From: CAYLJO01 sp964383905
GTDB taxonomy: Bacteria; Acidobacteriota; Blastocatellia; Pyrinomonadales; Pyrinomonadaceae
DNA length: 8,682 nucleotides
Direction of reading: 5' to 3'
Assembly (NCBI GenBank): GCA_964383905.1
Contig: CAYLJO010000251.1
Coordinates: 1 to 8,682 of the forward strand
Below are positions 6,060 to 8,682 of the stretch, one piece after another. A program made the translations under genes and the position numbers. The notes under the pieces were generated by a model. It worked only from the letters and a program-made list of their open reading frames with translations. It was not told the DNA's origin and ran no database searches. The stretch's first letter is position 1, and every line of letters starts with the position of its first letter.

Positions 6060-6503
6060 GCCTACAGCCAACTGACTACCCTGGCGTTGCCCGGCCTTGG
6101 GTTACTCATTGCTGGTCCACTTGCCGCTGGGCTTGCAGGTGCGGGAGCGGGTGGACTGACCGGCGGATTGATCGGCGCTCTCGTCGGGCATGGTGTCCCG
6201 AAAGAGCACGCCGAAGAATACGAAAAAGGGATTAAGAAGGGTGGCGTCTTCATGGGCGTCAATCCGCGCTCAGATGAAGACGCAGCTTATTTCGAGAATG
6301 AGTGGAAGCACCACGGTAAAAGCGTCCATGCGGTGGGTACAGGTACAGGTGCAGTGGGCGGCGCCGCGACCGGAGCTGCGATCGGCTCTGTGGTGCCGGG
6401 CGTTGGGACGGCCGTGGGCGGAGTTGTCGGGGGTGTGGCCGGAGCTGTCGGAGGTCATGAGGTCGCCAAGAAGGTGAATCCTACGGATAAGGACCGCCGC
6501 TAG
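6060..6503 (+). pseudogene. Gly-rich general-stress-protein-like gene, 5' truncated
   Basis: The frame is open from just after TGA 6057 and reads QLTTLALPGLGLLIAGPLAA, a Gly/Ala-rich hydrophobic stretch, then GHGVPKEHAEEYEKGIKKGG followed by VFMGVNPRSDEDAAYFENEW and a second Gly-rich hydrophobic stretch (about 88-123 counting from TTG 6087), ending in KKVNPTDKDRR. The first part matches the C-terminal half of general stress proteins of the YflT/17M type, whose N-terminal domain is absent. TTG 6087 is the first possible start but has no ribosome site. The homology begins abruptly opposite the broken 5' end of the DJ-1 gene, so both appear cut by one event. Glycine-zipper-like helices suggest membrane association. 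Confidence 0.55.
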
Positions 6504-6554
6504 GCTCTGAAGCTGGCGTTGTTTCATAAATGACTGGAAGATCTACCATAGCAA

Positions 6555-6581
6555 GAACATCTATCGCTCTAGGAGATGTTC
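6555..6581. repeat. 8-bp inverted repeat upstream of terminator
   Basis: GAACATCT (6555-6562) and AGATGTTC (6574-6581) are perfect complements with an 11-base loop, 16 bases before the terminator hairpin. It could be a regulator site or one arm of a leader structure for the downstream membrane-protein gene. Confidence 0.4.
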
Positions 6582-6597
6582 CTAAATCAGAGAGTAA

Positions 6598-6630
6598 AAA
6601 AGGGGGCCGGGTGAACCTCGGCACCCTTTT
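6598..6630. terminator. Rho-independent terminator, possibly bidirectional
   Basis: AAAAGGG (6598-6604) pairs with CCCTTTT (6624-6630); past one G-A mismatch, GCCG (6606-6609) pairs with CGGC (6619-6622), with a nine-base loop. The stem carries an A-run on the left and a T-run on the right, so it can end transcription from either side. It separates the stress-protein relic from the glsB-like gene 52 bases downstream. Confidence 0.7.
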
Positions 6631-6681
6631 CGGTTGAAAGCTCTATCAACTTATATTCACTAAGATGAGGAGGACAAGGCT

Positions 6682-7011
6682 ATGCAGTTAACAGTTATTG
6701 GAAGTGCAATTGGATTATTTGCACAGGTTGATACACGAGCCACCAGTGGAGATGGAATGTCGATCTTCGCTTGGATCATCCTAGGTTTAATCGCCGGCTT
6801 CATCGCAAGCAAGCTCGTTAATAAGAGCGGAGAGGGGCTAATTCTCGATATCGTTTTAGGCATTGTCGGTGCCATCGTGGGCGGGTTTGTGACGAGACTG
6901 CTGGGAATCAGTCAGGGCGTCTCTGGCCTCAACATTGCCAGTCTGTTCATTGCTGTGATCGGGGCAGTGATCTTTTTGGTGGCTTACCATGCGATTCGAC
7001 GCACCGTATAG
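6682..7011 (+). CDS. GlsB/YeaQ/YmgE-family stress-response membrane protein
   Basis: The 109-residue protein contains the complete small family domain from residue 26: MSIFAWIILGLIAGFIASKL, then GEGLILDIVLGIVGAIVGGF, and a last helix LNIASLFIAVIGAVIFLVAY with a basic tail HAIRRTV. Three TM helices with Gly-rich faces are typical (transglycosylase-associated family). Two starts are possible. ATG 6682 has a strong GAGGAGGA site eight bases away and adds a 25-residue extension with a short hydrophobic patch. ATG 6757 is the usual family start and has GGAG. I prefer 6682 for the ribosome site. The lipoprotein gene follows after 30 bases on the same strand, so the two are probably one transcript. 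The role in stress resistance is known only at family level. Confidence 0.85.
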   Translation: MQLTVIGSAIGLFAQVDTRATSGDGMSIFAWIILGLIAGFIASKLVNKSGEGLILDIVLGIVGAIVGGFVTRLLGISQGVSGLNIASLFIAVIGAVIFLVAYHAIRRTV

Positions 7012-7041
7012 CAAGGACAAGACCAATAGGGAGAGATAATC

Positions 7042-7386
7042 ATGAAGAAGCGAATAGCTGCGCTGCTGATGGGTATGATGCTGGCGGGGTTGTGCGTCGG
7101 GTGTAGCGGGGATAATACGAACACCGTAGGTAATCCGAGCGGCAATAGCACAGCTTCCAACACGAACGCGAACAGCAACAGTAATGGGGCCAATCGCAAC
7201 GGTATAGTTGAGACGAATGACAACGTTAATGCCAAGATAAATGGCAACACAGCTCCGGCTAATACGGGTGTGTTGACCAACAATAATGGCAATAAGAACA
7301 CGGCAGGTGTTTCTTCAACAAACTCGAACAGCAATACCCGCAATGGCAATAGCACGGGCGGTAATCACAACGCCAACAGGCCGTAA
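7042..7386 (+). CDS. Asn-rich lipoprotein
   Basis: GGGAGAG precedes ATG 7042 by seven bases. MKKRIAALLMGMMLAGLCVG then C21 forms a lipoprotein signal peptide; the -3 residue is Cys in a relaxed lipobox (C-V-G-C). The mature 93 residues are low complexity: I count 30 Asn, with Gly, Ser and Thr making up most of the rest, few hydrophobics, in patterns such as NTNANSNSN and NGNSTGGN. No fold is evident and the chain is probably disordered. Asn-rich lipoproteins recur in Blastocatellia-like Acidobacteriota (from memory). It is the second gene of a likely operon with the GlsB-like protein, so it may be an envelope-stress factor. Function unknown. Confidence 0.8.
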   Translation: MKKRIAALLMGMMLAGLCVGCSGDNTNTVGNPSGNSTASNTNANSNSNGANRNGIVETNDNVNAKINGNTAPANTGVLTNNNGNKNTAGVSSTNSNSNTRNGNSTGGNHNANRP

Positions 7387-7460
7387 AATAAATGCACAAG
7401 GGATGATGGGTTAATAGACCAGGCCACAGTGGTTCAGCTGCGCAAACGATCGGCGGAACA

Positions 7461-7566
7461 GTTTAACGGTTGAATTAACCGGGCGCGGCAACAGGCATTC
7501 AAATTTCGCCGTATGCGGATGATGAGAGCCATTCAATCCGCGCTCCGGTTCGATGAATTGTTAGGC
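7461..7566 (-). repeat. attC site (integron cassette recombination site)
   Basis: Read on the minus strand: R'' box GCCTAAC (7566-7560), a nine-base spacer, AACCGG-A-GCGCGG (7550-7538), a variable middle, CCGCGCCCGGTT (7488-7477), a spacer, and R' box GTTAAAC (7467-7461). The inner arms pair over 12 bp with one extrahelical base (7544), and the outer boxes pair with G-U-type mismatches. Both boxes match the RYYYAAC / GTTRRRY consensus. Unpaired bases on one arm are what integron integrase reads in the folded bottom strand. The length, 106 bases, is within the known range. It begins 34 bases after the stop of the hypothetical gene, as expected for a cassette. Confidence 0.7.
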
Positions 7567-8189
7567 CGCTCGTCGTGAGGCGGGACGCCGTTGAAACTAT
7601 TATTCTTGATTATCCTGGGGCCATTCGCTCCCGTCTGTATACTGGATGCGTTTAACCCAGAAAAGGACTTGGCGTATTGGCCCGACCGGCCTGCCGTAGC
7701 TCAACCCATCACGAAATCCGCCACCCCGACCGAGGCTCTTTGACTCTCCGGGCCTTAACAGTGGATATTTGTGGCCATTTTCCGCATATGAAGACTCTAC
7801 ATCTCTCTTATACTGGTAGGTTTCCACGTTCGCTATCTCGTACCCCGATATGACCTTCTCGCCAGTATTCTCAAGAGTTAGCTGAGCATTCCAATGGGAT
7901 TCTTGACAGCTGGCATTGACGAGCCTCAATCGCGCAGTCGCTTGAGGCTGATCTGCGACTGTGAATGTGACTTCAGCGCAGGGTGTTTCGACTGGCGGCA
8001 ACTGCTCGATGTGCAAAGGGCGTATCCACCTGAGGGGATTGATGAACCAGGCAAGCATGCCGATGCTGAAAGTAAGGAGGGCGACGGTGAGATAGAGGGT
8101 GCGACGTTTCATGACTATTCTCTTTGAGCGGAGGCTATCATAGGTGATCTACTTGCCACAAGAGTCTTAATCGAAGCACAGCGGCCTAA
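7467..8189 (-). mobile_element. Integron-type gene cassette (no integrase nearby)
   Basis: A single gene lies between two attC boundaries in the same direction. On the minus strand the cassette opens G|TTAGGCCGC (8190-8181) and its own attC opens GCGGCCTAAC (7569-7560); these are perfect complements over ten bases. That is the expected mark of an integrated cassette, because its first bases and its own R'' box came from one attC in the circular form. The far R' box (GTTAAAC) differs, as it belongs to the next position in the array. No intI gene is in the window, so this would be a lone cassette or part of an integrase-less cluster. Confidence 0.6.
7600..8112 (-). CDS. Membrane-anchored hypothetical protein, cassette-borne
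   Basis: A 170-residue protein with basic start MKRRTLYLTV and one hydrophobic segment (about residues 5-25), either a signal peptide or a membrane anchor. The rest appears beta-rich: CAEVTFTVADQPQATARLRL, then NAQLTLENTGEKVISGYEI (the LENTG-x-x-x-I-x-G-Y pattern of Ig-like or FxLD-type beta sandwiches), and a C-terminal WVKRIQYTDGSEWPQ. Cysteines at 45 and 69 could form a disulfide outside the membrane. An AGAG ribosome site lies about nine bases before the ATG. It is the only gene of the cassette bounded by attC features. I cannot assign a function; cassette cargo is often of unknown role. Confidence 0.7.
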   Translation of the reverse strand: MKRRTLYLTVALLTFSIGMLAWFINPLRWIRPLHIEQLPPVETPCAEVTFTVADQPQATARLRLVNASCQESHWNAQLTLENTGEKVISGYEIANVETYQYKRDVESSYAENGHKYPLLRPGESKSLGRGGGFRDGLSYGRPVGPIRQVLFWVKRIQYTDGSEWPQDNQE

Positions 8190-8210
8190 CGCGAAGCTAA
8201 CCGGCGCGAC
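8184..8210 (-). repeat. Half of a second attC site (R' and L' boxes)
   Basis: On the minus strand CGCGCCGGTTAGC (8208-8196) is followed by TTCGC and GTTAGGC (8190-8184), the layout of the 3' half of an attC site. The matching 5' half, which should lie rightward within about 130 bases, is not visible; instead AAACAG/CTGTTT around 8213-8229 and the MauE-like gene follow. The site is therefore probably broken. Confidence 0.45.
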
Positions 8211-8256
8211 AAAACAGTTAACTCTGTTTGATCCAGGTAGTTGGCGTGATATACAC

Positions 8257-8682
8257 ATGCTGATTTTAGCAACGCCGGAGATTCAAAGGGCTGTGGTCGT
8301 CATCCTTGCCCTTTTGCGATCACTCCTTGGGCTCATATTGATATTGGCAGCTGTCAGCAAGCTTCTTAATCGGCGGATATTACTGGCAACGGTACAGGCT
8401 TACAGGATTTTACCTGAGCCATGCGTCGTCTGGTTTTGTCGTGTATTACCGTTGAGCGAGCTTCTAATAGGTACTTGCCTGCTTCTAAAGATGCTTGAAC
8501 CCTGGAGTGAGGTGGCGGCCGCATTGCTCTTTGGGCTATTCTCAGTCGCTATTTCAATAAATTTGCTTCAAGGTCGTCGCAATCTTTCTTGTGGCTGCTG
8601 GGGGACTGAGGGGAAGGGGCAGATTGGATGGGCTCTTGTGGCCCGGAACTTCGGTTTTATTGGAGCGGCAGCGGCTTGCGCG
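8257..8682 (+). CDS. MauE/DoxX-like membrane protein, 3' end outside window
   Basis: The frame from ATG 8257 stays open to the window end (142 codons). It shows four hydrophobic segments (about 11-33, 56-80, 85-104, 124-142), with family signatures: LILILAAVSKLLNRR, AYRILPEP, LPLSELLIGTCLLL, SVAISINLLQGRRNLSCGCWG and IGWALVARNFGF. The CGCWG motif (C112, C114) and following N-terminal end of the last helix match MauE proteins. Known: MauE acts with the thioredoxin-like MauD in disulfide maturation of methylamine dehydrogenase, but lone homologues are common and probably have wider redox roles. The ribosome site is poor. No mau structural gene is in view, so methylamine use should not be inferred. 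It is divergent from the cassette gene. Confidence 0.75.
   Translation, partial: MLILATPEIQRAVVVILALLRSLLGLILILAAVSKLLNRRILLATVQAYRILPEPCVVWFCRVLPLSELLIGTCLLLKMLEPWSEVAAALLFGLFSVAISINLLQGRRNLSCGCWGTEGKGQIGWALVARNFGFIGAAAACA

Noticed and set aside
6634..6657. TTGAAA and TATATT as a sigma-70 promoter for the glsB-like gene
   Set aside because: The spacing of 12 bases is too short for a normal promoter.
8257..8682. Methylamine utilisation operon
   Set aside because: Only a MauE-like protein is visible; lone homologues are common and no mauA, mauB or mauD is present.
1..8682. CRISPR array, tRNA, rRNA, defence system or toxin-antitoxin pair
   Set aside because: No regular spaced repeats, no cloverleaf or rRNA segments noticed, and no gene matching such systems.

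Overview
This window looks like GC-rich chromosomal DNA from an Acidobacteriota-type bacterium, perhaps class Blastocatellia. The clues are a Hanks-type Ser/Thr kinase fused to a periplasmic-binding domain, an Asn-rich lipoprotein, and general codon style. This placement is an inference; no rRNA or marker gene is present.

Left end (1-1503, minus strand): remains of a metal/thiol module. Reading along the minus strand there is a tyrosine-recombinase fragment, a thioredoxin-fold CxxC protein lacking a natural start, a secreted Cys/Met/His-rich protein, and a MerP-like heavy-metal-associated (HMA) protein that runs off the window. The HMA protein is the most interesting item. Its CxxC motif reads C-G-N-UGA, the frame stays HMA-like after the UGA, and a compact hairpin with a GU-containing loop lies at bacterial SECIS distance. 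It is therefore a candidate selenoprotein.

Centre (1545-3890, minus): an intact 781-residue membrane receptor kinase, with a cytoplasmic PknB-like kinase, Pro-rich linker, one TM helix and an extracytoplasmic type-1 (LivJ-like) ligand-binding domain.

Middle (4070-6503): a graveyard of gene fragments. It holds an LRR fragment, an attC-like hairpin, a small secreted peptide overlapping a coding-like relic, an NTF2/SnoaL-like gene and a LysE-family gene that have each lost their middle, and a DJ-1/PfpI gene facing a Gly-rich general-stress-protein gene, both missing their 5' ends.

Right part (6555-8682): a hairpin plus Rho-independent terminator, then a likely operon of a GlsB/YeaQ-type membrane protein and an Asn-rich lipoprotein. 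Next is what looks like an integron gene cassette without a nearby integrase: a full attC site (7461-7566), an anchored hypothetical protein, and the cassette boundary at 8184-8190 with half of a second attC. The window ends in a MauE/DoxX-like membrane protein cut by the window edge.

Broken genes, recombinase debris and attC-like sites together suggest a fluid accessory region around an intact receptor kinase.
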